52,781 nt of DNA from a virus: the IMG/VR virus record IMGVR_UViG_3300048834_000156, positions 1 to 52,781 of that record. One strand, written 5' to 3'. Both the position numbers and the translations under genes were made by a program. Under the pieces are notes generated by a model that saw only the letters and a list, made by a program, of their open reading frames with translations, made no database searches and was not told the DNA's origin. Below, piece after piece: positions 39,211 through 45,871 of the stretch (its first letter is position 1; each line of letters starts with the position of its first letter).

Positions 39211-39434
39211 TGCCACCGGATCTGCCGCCCTGGCATCGCCAGAAGCCCGCCGAAGGGTTCGACCGCGACAACCCTCACGACACCGCGACCTGCACGTTCT
39301 GCGGGCCGCTCATCGCCTCAGAGGCGTACGAGCGTGGCCAGATCAGTGCAGGCACCGCGCAGACACACCTACCGCTCACCTCAGCACCCGATCCCAAACC
39401 TGGCCGAGACGGCTACGAAAGCGAGACACCATGA
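39210..39434 (+). CDS. Small hypothetical protein
   Basis: A 74-residue protein; ATG 39210 (GTG 39207 possible). A CTFCGPLIASEAYERGQIS segment carries CxxC. The rest is Pro/Asp-rich. It ends in ATGA with the next gene. No family recognised. Confidence 0.6.
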   Translation: MPPDLPPWHRQKPAEGFDRDNPHDTATCTFCGPLIASEAYERGQISAGTAQTHLPLTSAPDPKPGRDGYESETP

Positions 39435-39742
39435 CCGACGAGACCGACCGCATCATGCCGATCATCGTGCACTGTCCTGCAGACAAGGCCGAGGAGATCT
39501 CCAAGATGCTCGCACCACTGGCAGGTGACTGTGGCGTGCTCGTGATCCCCGACGAGATGACCGCCGAGCGGCGGGTGCCGTGGGGCGACTGCTGGGGTCG
39601 CACGCTCGCCGGGGACGAGGCACCCATAACCGAACTGTTCAGGGACTGCACCGGCAACATCTGGGCGACCGTCAGTGACAGGGGAAGCCGCCGAAGCAGG
39701 CTCATCCCCGCATCTGACGGCAAGGTCGAGGTGCTGCGATGA
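39431..39742 (+). CDS. Small hypothetical protein
   Basis: A 103-residue protein. It starts IMPIIVHCPADKAEEISKML, followed by CGVLVIPDEMTAERR and WGDCWGR. A beta-alpha-beta order is suggested, but no family is recognised. Confidence 0.65.
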   Translation: MTDETDRIMPIIVHCPADKAEEISKMLAPLAGDCGVLVIPDEMTAERRVPWGDCWGRTLAGDEAPITELFRDCTGNIWATVSDRGSRRSRLIPASDGKVEVLR

Positions 39743-40068
39743 TCGCCGCACTGCTCATCGTGGTCGCGGTCGCCATGACGGTGGCCATCGGCCTGGCCAT
39801 CACGAAGACAGCACCAGCCGATCAGCCGCCACGCCGCACCCCGTACACGCCACCTGAGACCGTCCAGCAGCAGCACAAGCGCATCACCGACACCGCGCGC
39901 GCACGCCAGCCATGCGACTGCGCCGGAGAGATCGCCGAAGCCCTCGCACGCCGAGACTCGTGGCGCAACCGCGCCCACGAGATCCGCAGAGAGCGAGACC
40001 ACTTCGAGCAGCTCTGCCGAGACCACGGCATCCACACACCACCACCCGACAAGAACCTGCCACGATGA
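39739..40068 (+). CDS. N-terminally anchored membrane protein
   Basis: A 109-residue protein. One TM helix at residues 2-22 (IAALLIVVAVAMTVAIGLAIT), then a Pro-rich segment and a helix with CDC and RRERDHFEQLCRDHG. It is probably tethered with its polar part in the cytoplasm. No family. Confidence 0.65.
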   Translation: MIAALLIVVAVAMTVAIGLAITKTAPADQPPRRTPYTPPETVQQQHKRITDTARARQPCDCAGEIAEALARRDSWRNRAHEIRRERDHFEQLCRDHGIHTPPPDKNLPR

Positions 40069-40187
40069 CCGACAACGACTGGACCACCCGAGCCGCCTAC
40101 ATCGCCGCAGCTCTCATCATCGCCGCGCTGACCACAGCAGCACTCACCATCGCCGCCAAAGCCATCACCGGGCTCTGGCATCTCTAA
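40065..40187 (+). CDS. 40-residue TM mini protein
   Basis: ATG 40065 in an ATGA overlap. Polar MTDNDWTTRA is followed by one long TM (AYIAAALIIAALTTAALTIA) and AKAITGLWHL. It is one of several small membrane proteins in this region. Confidence 0.6.
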   Translation: MTDNDWTTRAAYIAAALIIAALTTAALTIAAKAITGLWHL

Positions 40188-40204
40188 CCCGAAGGGACCA
40201 CGCC

Positions 40205-40837
40205 ATGCCCGGAGGCAGACCACCCAAACTGCAAACCATCGTCGCCACACTCGACGACGGCACCAAGGTCACCGCCAGAGACCGCATCATCCAAGTACTA
40301 CGCCTAGGCGGCTACGTCGAAACCGCAGCAGCAACCTGCGGCATCGACAAGACCACGATCTACGAGTGGCTCAAGGTCGGCGCAGCAGCCAACGACGCCC
40401 ACCACCGCCAAGGCACCCCGCTCTCCAAGCTCACCACCCACCAACGCAACTGCATGGAGTTCTCCAACGCAGTAGCCCAAGCACAGGCGCTCGCCGAGGT
40501 GGACGACCTCGCCACGCTCGCTGAGCTGGGCGCAGGCGGCAAGCATGTGCAGGTCCAAACCACGAAGCGCGACAAGGACGGCAACGTGCTCGAAGCGACG
40601 ACCCGCACCGAGGTCACGCAACCGAACGCCGCCGTGCTCATGTGGCGGTTGGAACGCCGGTTCCCTGAGAAGTACGGGCGGCGCAAGGTGGAGATCTCCG
40701 GCCCTGACGGTGAGGCGATCCCGGTCGAGGCCCGCATACCCGCCCTGGTTGCTCTGGCGCGCGCGCGGCTCGGCACCACGCCGGTGGACGCGCGCGCGGA
40801 CGATGTGCCCGAGGTGGAGACGGAGGTTGAGCCGTGA
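40205..40837 (+). CDS. Probable terminase small subunit
   Basis: A 210-residue protein. An HTH at residues 15-55 (RDRIIQVLRLGGYVETAAA, CGIDKTTIYEWLKVGAAA) is followed by a long helical oligomerisation region and the signature PNAAVLMWRLERRFPEKYGRRKVEISGPDG, quoted in part, typical of small terminases: the end of the DNA-recognition subunit. It would mark the packaging site for TerL at 43568, from which it is separated by 2.7 kb of small genes, an unusual distance. ATG 40205 with GAAGGGA site. The acidic tail DDVPEVETEVEP is common in these proteins. Confidence 0.75.
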   Translation: MPGGRPPKLQTIVATLDDGTKVTARDRIIQVLRLGGYVETAAATCGIDKTTIYEWLKVGAAANDAHHRQGTPLSKLTTHQRNCMEFSNAVAQAQALAEVDDLATLAELGAGGKHVQVQTTKRDKDGNVLEATTRTEVTQPNAAVLMWRLERRFPEKYGRRKVEISGPDGEAIPVEARIPALVALARARLGTTPVDARADDVPEVETEVEP

Positions 40838-41028
40838 TGCCACCGAAGCACCTACGGGTTCCGATGGCGTTCTGTGCGGTGTTCGTGGTCGGCGCGGTGC
40901 TCATGGCCGTGATGCTCGTGCTCGCCGTGCTGGCTCGTGACGCCATCGCCGTGGCTCAGGCGGTCATGTTCCTGGCCACGGCGCTGGCGGGCGCGGTGTC
41001 TGCCTGGTGCGAGGTGCGTCGTGGGTGA
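40834..41028 (+). CDS. Two-TM mini membrane protein
   Basis: A 64-residue protein. Hydrophobic segments are FCAVFVVGAVLMAVMLVLAV (about 13-32) and IAVAQAVMFLATALAGAVSA (about 38-57), flanked by Lys/Arg. GTG 40834 overlaps the previous TGA. Function unknown; a holin-like or exclusion role would be speculation. Confidence 0.65.
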   Translation: MMPPKHLRVPMAFCAVFVVGAVLMAVMLVLAVLARDAIAVAQAVMFLATALAGAVSAWCEVRRG

Positions 41029-41287
41029 CACCCCGTACTGGTTCGTCTGCCCGGTGGCTCGCCGCTCGACGCGCCCGGACCCGAGCGGCCGGTCACGGTC
41101 GAGGCTCTGGCCCCCCGGTCACGACCGGATCGTCCGCACCGGCCGCACCCGCCCGAACCGGTCACGCCGCCGCGGGCAACGCACGCTCGACGTCGCCCAC
41201 GAGTACCGATGCTCGTGCGGGCACGTCGGGTGGTCCACGCACATCGACATGAGAAACTGCCCTCTGGCTGGTGATGGCGATGCATGA
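41021..41287 (+). CDS. Arg-rich protein with Cys ribbon
   Basis: An 88-residue protein. YWFVCPVARR, an Arg/Pro-rich middle, then YRCSCGHVGWSTHIDMRNC give three or four Cys and two His, a probable zinc ribbon. GTG 41021 overlaps the upstream gene by 8 bp. Plausibly nucleic-acid binding. Confidence 0.6.
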   Translation: MGDTPYWFVCPVARRSTRPDPSGRSRSRLWPPGHDRIVRTGRTRPNRSRRRGQRTLDVAHEYRCSCGHVGWSTHIDMRNCPLAGDGDA

Positions 41288-41459
41288 CCCGATGTGGGAC
41301 GACCGCTGGCGGATCTCAGAGACCCGAGCCGGTGCACCACACAACCTGATCGCTCACCCGCTGCTCGTGCTCTGGCCGCGGCTCGGCGAGCTGGTCCACG
41401 ACTACACCGCCGAGGTCGTGCCAACGTGGCGCGCCCGCTGGCGACACAGGCGGCGGTGA
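41280..41459 (+). CDS. Small hypothetical protein
   Basis: A 59-residue protein. ATG 41280 is preferred over GTG 41271/ATG 41274 because it is the closest to the upstream stop. GAPHNLIAHPLLVLWPRLGELVHD is the core, with a basic end RARWRHRRR. It resembles small phage proteins with an H.L..HPL....P segment; function unknown. Confidence 0.6.
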   Translation: MHDPMWDDRWRISETRAGAPHNLIAHPLLVLWPRLGELVHDYTAEVVPTWRARWRHRRR

Positions 41460-41737
41460 TGGAAGGGTACGCGGCCCGGCCGTGCTCTGTCGTCGCTGGC
41501 ACGGACTGCGAAGCACCAGCCAACGGCACCCGCTCGACCCGAGGAACCTGCTACTCGTGCGGTGAGCCGGTGTGCCTGTCGCCGTGGTGCTCACGCATCC
41601 GGCCGTGGCCACGCCGTCGAGCCCGGATATGCCGAGTCTGCGACGAGCGCCAGGGGTTCTACGCCGACCCTGCCGCGCTGGTCGAGTACGACCGGGCTCT
41701 AGCTGCCGCCACCGGCGACCAGCCCTCATGGCTGTGA
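41459..41737 (+). CDS. Zinc-ribbon-like small protein
   Basis: A 92-residue protein. RPCSVV..TDCEA, then GTCYSCGEPVCLSPWCS and ARICRVCDERQGF provide eight Cys, several as CxxC pairs. Probable double zinc ribbon, perhaps nucleic-acid binding. ATG 41459 overlaps the preceding stop. Confidence 0.7.
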   Translation: MEGYAARPCSVVAGTDCEAPANGTRSTRGTCYSCGEPVCLSPWCSRIRPWPRRRARICRVCDERQGFYADPAALVEYDRALAAATGDQPSWL

Positions 41738-41985
41738 CCGGGTTCGCCGAACCGAGCGCGTGCAGAGTCGTCCGGCTCTCAGAGGACGCACCTTCACGCT
41801 GTGGCCGCGCCAGCTCGTGGACGATCGAAGGCGTAGACCCGACCGGGCTCGAACCGCTCACGACCGACGCCGCATGGAACTTCGACGACCGCCAAGAGGC
41901 AGAGTCGGAGATCGCATGGTTCTGCGCCTGGCATGGCCTGCCGCCTGGCCTCCCGGTCGTCGTCGTCACCCATACCGCGGTATAG
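41728..41985 (+). CDS. Hypothetical protein ending inside a P-box
   Basis: An 85-residue protein. The central part ASSWTIEGVDPTGLEPLTTD and AESEIAWFCAWHGLP has no family I recognise. The last codons CAT ACC GCG GTA TAG are the palindrome itself, so operator and reading frame are shared. Confidence 0.65.
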   Translation: MAVTGFAEPSACRVVRLSEDAPSRCGRASSWTIEGVDPTGLEPLTTDAAWNFDDRQEAESEIAWFCAWHGLPPGLPVVVVTHTAV

Positions 41986-41988
41986 AAT
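41972..41988 (+). promoter_or_regulatory. P-box promoter/operator of the exonuclease gene
   Basis: ATACCGCGGTAT (41972-41983) followed by AGAAT; -10 TATAGAAT 41981-41988. It includes the TAG stop of the upstream gene. A CCCAAGGGAG site precedes ATG 42020. Confidence 0.8.
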
Positions 41989-42019
41989 CGCTCAACCAAC
42001 CCAAGGGAGAAGAACCCTC

Positions 42020-42595
42020 ATGCTCATGTTCATCGACACCGAGACGCTCGGCCTGCACCCAGACCGGCACCCGATCTGGGAAGCCGCCGCGTGCATGTAC
42101 GACGAGACCACCGGCCAGGTCTTCTCATGGCACTCGTGGCAGGTACAGCTCACAGAGTCCGACCTCATGACCGCCGACCCGGTAGCGCTCGGGATCAACA
42201 AGTTCCACGACCGCTACGACCCGGCGCACGCCACCACGCCGGACGCGTTCTGCTGGCAGCTCGCCCACGCAGCATCTCAGACCGGTGCATCGCAGATCGT
42301 GTGGGCCGGTGCCGTCCCGTCGTTCGACGAAGAACGCATCCGCCGCATGTTCGAGGTCCACAGCGTGCCGGTGTTCTGGCACTACCACCTACTCGACGTC
42401 GAGACCCTCGCCATCGGGCACATCGAAGCCACCACCGGCGTCCGGCTCGACCTGCCGGTCTCATCGGACCTGCTGACCGAGATGCTCGACCTCAACGCAC
42501 CACCGACCGAGAACCGGCACACCGCCCTCGGCGATGTCGAGTGGGCCCTGGCCATGTACGAGGCCTGCCGCCCGACCGGCTCTGACGAGTCGTGA
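42020..42595 (+). CDS. DnaQ-like (DEDDh) 3'-5' exonuclease
   Basis: A 191-residue exonuclease. Motif I is FIDTETLGL with Asp6 and Glu8. Motif II Asp103 lies in VPSFDEER, and motif III HTALGDVEW holds His167 and Asp172. This is the DEDDh order of RNase T/epsilon-type enzymes. It could degrade host nucleic acid or trim replication or recombination ends; no phage polymerase is present to proofread. Being between small and large terminase genes is unusual. Confidence 0.85.
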   Translation: MLMFIDTETLGLHPDRHPIWEAAACMYDETTGQVFSWHSWQVQLTESDLMTADPVALGINKFHDRYDPAHATTPDAFCWQLAHAASQTGASQIVWAGAVPSFDEERIRRMFEVHSVPVFWHYHLLDVETLAIGHIEATTGVRLDLPVSSDLLTEMLDLNAPPTENRHTALGDVEWALAMYEACRPTGSDES

Positions 42596-42810
42596 TCTAC
42601 GTCTCGCTAGCGCAGGCGCTGTGCATCGGCGGTGGCCTGCTCTACCAGGTGCCGGGGCGGTGGCCGAAGATCATCGCGCCGCTGCTCATCGTCGCCGGGA
42701 TCTCGTACATGTTCTTCACGGTGCTGATCCCGGCAGCGGCTTTTCTGGTGCTGTTCGCAGCGGTGTCCGGTGGCGTGTTCGTGCACGAGATCGAGAAGGG
42801 CACCCGGTGA
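42592..42810 (+). CDS. Multi-TM small membrane protein
   Basis: A 72-residue protein. Hydrophobic segments YVSLAQALCIGGGLLYQV, IIAPLLIVAGISYMFFTVLI and AAAFLVLFAAVSGGVFV suggest two to three TM helices. GTG 42592 overlaps the exonuclease stop. Function unknown. Confidence 0.65.
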   Translation: MIYVSLAQALCIGGGLLYQVPGRWPKIIAPLLIVAGISYMFFTVLIPAAAFLVLFAAVSGGVFVHEIEKGTR

Positions 42811-42811
42811 C

Positions 42812-43087
42812 GTGGCCACCGTCCGCGTACCCGACGACCTGAACGAGATGCTCAAGGCTCGTGCCGCTGAGTGCGGGCAGAGCGTCACCGCGTTCGTGCA
42901 CGACGCCATCCGCGCCGCGCTCGACCCGGCACCAGAGCCCGCACCAGCTCCACCACCACCAGCTCGTACCCCGCCGCGGTCGAGCCTCAGCAGACCGAAG
43001 CGGGTTCGCTCGATCGTCTCTGGCTGCCCGCACCCTGTGAACCGCCGGATCGGTGGTGTCTGCGCCGTGTGTGGCACGAAGGTTTAG
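42812..43087 (+). CDS. Ribbon-helix-helix protein with C-terminal Cys motif
   Basis: A 91-residue protein. TVRVPDDLNEMLKARAAECGQSVTAFVHDAI, here given in parts, forms a CopG/Arc-type ribbon-helix-helix at residues 2-35. A Pro/Ala linker follows. The C-terminus SGCPHPVNRRIGGVCAVCGTKV has a zinc-finger-like Cys set. It is a candidate DNA-binding regulator and could recognise a palindrome such as the P-box; no direct evidence. GTG 42812. Confidence 0.7.
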   Translation: MATVRVPDDLNEMLKARAAECGQSVTAFVHDAIRAALDPAPEPAPAPPPPARTPPRSSLSRPKRVRSIVSGCPHPVNRRIGGVCAVCGTKV

Positions 43088-43124
43088 CATCGAGCGCACG
43101 ACCTTTCCCTAGGTCTGTTCCCGA

Positions 43125-43160
43125 CACCGCCACCCGGCTCGTACTCGGCTGGTGGCGGTG
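43125..43160 (+). terminator. Intrinsic terminator-like hairpin
   Basis: CACCGCCACC (43125-43134) / GGTGGCGGTG (43151-43160), perfect 10-bp arms. It lies between the RHH gene and the P-box at 43190. A TAGCAT box lies upstream at 43085. Confidence 0.7.
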
Positions 43161-43174
43161 CCGCGTTCTGAGCC

Positions 43175-43204
43175 TTGCACCCAGGTTCCATACCGCGGTA
43201 TGGT
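43175..43204 (+). promoter_or_regulatory. P-box promoter, leaderless variant
   Basis: TTGCAC (43175-43180), 18-bp spacer, TATGGT (43199-43204), and ATG 43211 only 6 bases after the -10. Palindrome ATACCGCGGTAT 43190-43201. It is the clearest case that the palindrome overlaps a real -10 and that the mRNA can start at the ATG. Confidence 0.8.
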
Positions 43205-43210
43205 GAGCGC

Positions 43211-43426
43211 ATGAGCACCACGCACACCCGCCGCCACGCTTCCCGCCCGTACACGGTGACCACGAGCACCGGTCGTCGGACCCGCTGCGCCACCGAGCGA
43301 TCCGCCTGCGCTGCTCTCGGACGCATGCTCGACCAGCCCGGCGTGACCGGCTCGATCGAGCGCTACGGCGAGACCGTCCTCACCGCGGTCGGCACCTCGC
43401 TCGGCTGGACTCGCACCACCCCTTAG
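43211..43426 (+). CDS. Small basic protein
   Basis: A 71-residue Thr/Arg-rich protein. STTHTRRHASRPYTVTTSTG and ERSACAALGRMLDQ are the main features; it reads as beta strand, helix, strand, with no family recognised. ATG 43211 is set by the leaderless promoter. A compound hairpin separates it from TerL. Confidence 0.7.
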   Translation: MSTTHTRRHASRPYTVTTSTGRRTRCATERSACAALGRMLDQPGVTGSIERYGETVLTAVGTSLGWTRTTP

Positions 43427-43485
43427 ATCTGCTGGCCTCGGCCGGGGCTCCCGCCACCCCAAGAGCCGAACTAGCAGCCAGCAGC

Positions 43486-43528
43486 AGCCCGCCCGGCCAC
43501 CATCCCCCCCGGTGGCATGAGGCGGGCT
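43486..43528 (+). terminator. Compound terminator hairpin before TerL
   Basis: Outer arms AGCCCGCC (43486-43493) / GGCGGGCT (43521-43528), inner arms GCCACC (43496-43501) / GGTGGC (43511-43516). The alternative TerL start ATG 43517 falls inside it, which favours ATG 43568. Confidence 0.65.
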
Positions 43529-43567
43529 GTTGCGCGTCTCGGGTCAGGTTCTGGCAGCATGACCGGC

Positions 43568-45154
43568 ATGCCAGCTCGTGCGCTCCGTCCGGTCGCTGAC
43601 CCGATGGACGAGCTACGAGACCTCATCGCAGCCATGACCCCGGAGGATCTCGAAGCGTTCTGCGGCGGGCTCGACCACGCAGACCTAGACCTCGTAGAGC
43701 AGATCCTTACGACGCTGCGCCACGCCAGATGGGTGCCGCGCCCGCACCAGATCCCGCCGCCAGAGTCTGACCCGTGGGACGTGTGGCTGCTGCTCGCGGG
43801 TCGTGGAGCTGGCAAGACCGACGCATGCGCTCACGAGATGGACCGCCACGCCAAGGGCCCGCCGTGTTTCCCTGGCATCCCTGGTGGGCACCGCATGTCG
43901 ATCATCGCTCCGACGCTCGGCGACGCGTCGGACGCGTGCGTGCACGGTCCCTCAGGTCTCATGGCGCACAATCCGACCGTGGTCGAGCGGACCCGCAAGG
44001 GCGGCACGTTCGTCACGTGGCAGAACGGGGCCGAGGCCAAGCTGTTCGGCGCGTACACCAAGCAGGACGTCGAGCGGCTCCGTGCCGGTGGTAACCGGTG
44101 CTTCGTGTGGGTCGAGGAACTGGCCGCGTGGCGGTACCTGCGTGCCTGCTGGAACCACATGATGTTCGGCCTGCGGCTCGGACCTCACCCGCGGGTCATC
44201 GCGTCCACCACCCCTAAGAACCGGCCGCACCTCAAGAAGATCATCGCCGCCGAGACCACCGCGGTGAGCCGGGCGACCACAGACGACAACCCGCATCTCG
44301 ATGCACGGGTACGCGCCAAGCTGCTCGATGCATACGCCGGTACCCGGCTCGGACGGCAGGAGCTGCTCGGCGAGCTGCTCGAAGACGTCGAGGGCGCGCT
44401 CTGGTCTGACGAGATGATCGAGGTCTCTGGCCGGGTGGACGAGGCACCACGACTGCGCCGCATCGTCGTCGCTGTAGACCCGAGCTGGGGTACCACCAAC
44501 GACGAGTGCGGCATCGTCGTAGCCGGGGTCGGGTGGGACAAGCTCGGGTACGTCCTCGCCGACTACAGCGTCCGTGGCGGGCCTCGCATGTGGGCCGAGC
44601 GCGCCGCCGATGCGTACTGGTCGTTCAAGGCGGACAAGCTCGTCGCCGAAGGCAACTTCCAAGGTGAGCAGGTCCGGCTCGCCATGCGCCAGGTCGAGCA
44701 CCCGCAAGGCCCGCCGATGTTCGACCTCGTGAACGCGTCCCGCGGCAAGCAGCTCAGAGCTGAGCCGGTCGTGATGCTCTACGAACAGAGGCGGATCAAG
44801 CACGTCGGCCGGTTGCCGATGCTCGAACACCAGATGACCCATTGGGTCCCGACCGAGCCCGCGGAGGAGCACGACGACGACGAGGGCGAGGTCGTCACCG
44901 CCGCGGGTGCTGGCGAAGGCCAAGGCGGCGACGAGCACGAGGGCAACGAGGACAACCCCGAGACGGTCTCTAACTCACCTGACCGGGTGGACGCTCTCGT
45001 GTTCGCTCTCACCGAGCTAATGCTCGGCAACAGCGGCCCGGCGTCGGTGCGCCGCCCTGGTGGTGGCCAGCCCGCGCCACGTGGAGACAGCCCAGCACCA
45101 CGCAGGAAGTCTCCTGCGGTACGTCGTCCTGGTGGTGGCCGACCTCGGCGATAG
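43568..45154 (+). CDS. terL: Terminase large subunit (ATPase/nuclease)
   Basis: A 528-residue packaging motor. Walker A is GRGAGKT at residues 78-84. Walker B is CFVWVEELAAW around 178-188, with the catalytic Glu doublet, and a coupling motif STTPKNRP lies near 215-222. The RNase H-like nuclease begins RRIVVAVDPSWGTTNDE near 296-312, the first metal Asp in VAVDPS. The second acidic residue is in LVAEGNFQG and the last Asp in DRVDALVFAL. The C-terminus has an acidic stretch and an Arg/Pro/Gly tail. ATG 43568 follows CAGCAT-N7 and avoids the hairpin. It pumps DNA into the prohead through the portal. Confidence 0.9.
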   Translation: MPARALRPVADPMDELRDLIAAMTPEDLEAFCGGLDHADLDLVEQILTTLRHARWVPRPHQIPPPESDPWDVWLLLAGRGAGKTDACAHEMDRHAKGPPCFPGIPGGHRMSIIAPTLGDASDACVHGPSGLMAHNPTVVERTRKGGTFVTWQNGAEAKLFGAYTKQDVERLRAGGNRCFVWVEELAAWRYLRACWNHMMFGLRLGPHPRVIASTTPKNRPHLKKIIAAETTAVSRATTDDNPHLDARVRAKLLDAYAGTRLGRQELLGELLEDVEGALWSDEMIEVSGRVDEAPRLRRIVVAVDPSWGTTNDECGIVVAGVGWDKLGYVLADYSVRGGPRMWAERAADAYWSFKADKLVAEGNFQGEQVRLAMRQVEHPQGPPMFDLVNASRGKQLRAEPVVMLYEQRRIKHVGRLPMLEHQMTHWVPTEPAEEHDDDEGEVVTAAGAGEGQGGDEHEGNEDNPETVSNSPDRVDALVFALTELMLGNSGPASVRRPGGGQPAPRGDSPAPRRKSPAVRRPGGGRPRR

Positions 45155-45160
45155 ATGCTG

Positions 45161-45188
45161 TACCGCGGTATCGGTACCGCGGTACCCT
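45161..45188 (+). promoter_or_regulatory. Tandem P-box with TACCCT -10
   Basis: ACCGCGGT at 45162-45169 and again at 45176-45183, centres 14 bp apart. The second lies in a 14-bp perfect palindrome GGTACCGCGGTACC (45173-45186). TACCCT (45183-45188) can serve as -10. Confidence 0.75.
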
Positions 45189-45213
45189 TGTGGTGACCGA
45201 CAGGGAGCGACCG

Positions 45214-45414
45214 ATGCCGCCCACCACCGACACCACCGCCGAGATGATCGCAGAGCACGAGATGACCGCTGCCGCGCTGCGCTGCGTGTTCGGCACAGAC
45301 GCGGACGAGATGCTCGCCCGGATCTCGTTCGCCTACAGCACCACGCTTCGCTCGTGGCGTGAGTGTGTCGATGCCGAGGTGAGCCGGGCGATCCGGCTCG
45401 GGTTCGGCCGGTGA
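45214..45414 (+). CDS. Small hypothetical protein
   Basis: A 66-residue helical protein: AEMIAEHEMTAAALRCVFGTDADEM and FAYSTTLRSWRECVDAEV (parts). ATG 45214 has GGGAG 7-8 bases upstream; GTG 45190/45193 close to the TACCCT box are possible leaderless alternatives. It overlaps the next gene by 4 bp. Confidence 0.65.
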   Translation: MPPTTDTTAEMIAEHEMTAAALRCVFGTDADEMLARISFAYSTTLRSWRECVDAEVSRAIRLGFGR

Positions 45415-45602
45415 GCTGCCCGCGCATGCGGTCGCTTGATCGAGCGATGCGCTCGCCAGAGCCGCGCCCGTTCACTGAACAGATCGGGCTCTTAGTCGAG
45501 TCAGCGAACCACCTCGCGATGCACGGCTGGCGGTTCCCGCATGTCACCACCCCGGCGCGGGTGCGTGCCATGCTCACCACCGAGCTACGTCACCCGACGT
45601 AG
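45411..45602 (+). CDS. Small hypothetical protein
   Basis: A 63-residue protein, GTG 45411 in a GTGA overlap. Sequence features are EQIGLLVESANHLAMHGWRF and TTPARVRAMLTTELR. No family recognised. Composition and coupling support translation. Confidence 0.6.
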   Translation: MSCPRMRSLDRAMRSPEPRPFTEQIGLLVESANHLAMHGWRFPHVTTPARVRAMLTTELRHPT

Positions 45603-45622
45603 GCACACAGGAGGAACCACGC

Positions 45623-45871
45623 ATGGCAGGACAGCTCTCTCTCGCAGCAGCGAAGGTGATCGGCCCTGACGGCGAGGTCGTCAGCCCTCGGGCTCAGGTG
45701 CTGGTTCGAGGGAACGTGCTCACCATGCGGTACGAGGGCCGGACCGAGACGCTCGACGGCGTGCAGTCCGTGCGCCAGCCGCGCCGCGGCGAGTTCGTGG
45801 TCCGGTTCCCTGACGCCACCGAGTACGTCGTTACCCGCATCGGCAGGAAGTGCGGTTCGTGCAGAGCGTGA
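45623..45871 (+). CDS. Small beta-rich hypothetical protein
   Basis: An 82-residue protein. ATG 45623 has a strong AGGAGGAACC ribosome site. Strands include VVSPRAQVLVRGNVLTMRYE and EFVVRFPDATEYVVTR, then a C-terminal KCGSC pair. Its position just before head genes might indicate a virion role. No family recognised. Confidence 0.7.
   Translation: MAGQLSLAAAKVIGPDGEVVSPRAQVLVRGNVLTMRYEGRTETLDGVQSVRQPRRGEFVVRFPDATEYVVTRIGRKCGSCRA

Noticed and set aside
43517-43567. Upstream ATG 43517 for the large terminase
   Set aside because: It lies inside a compound terminator-like hairpin with no ribosome site. ATG 43568 sits 7 bases after a -10-like CAGCAT.
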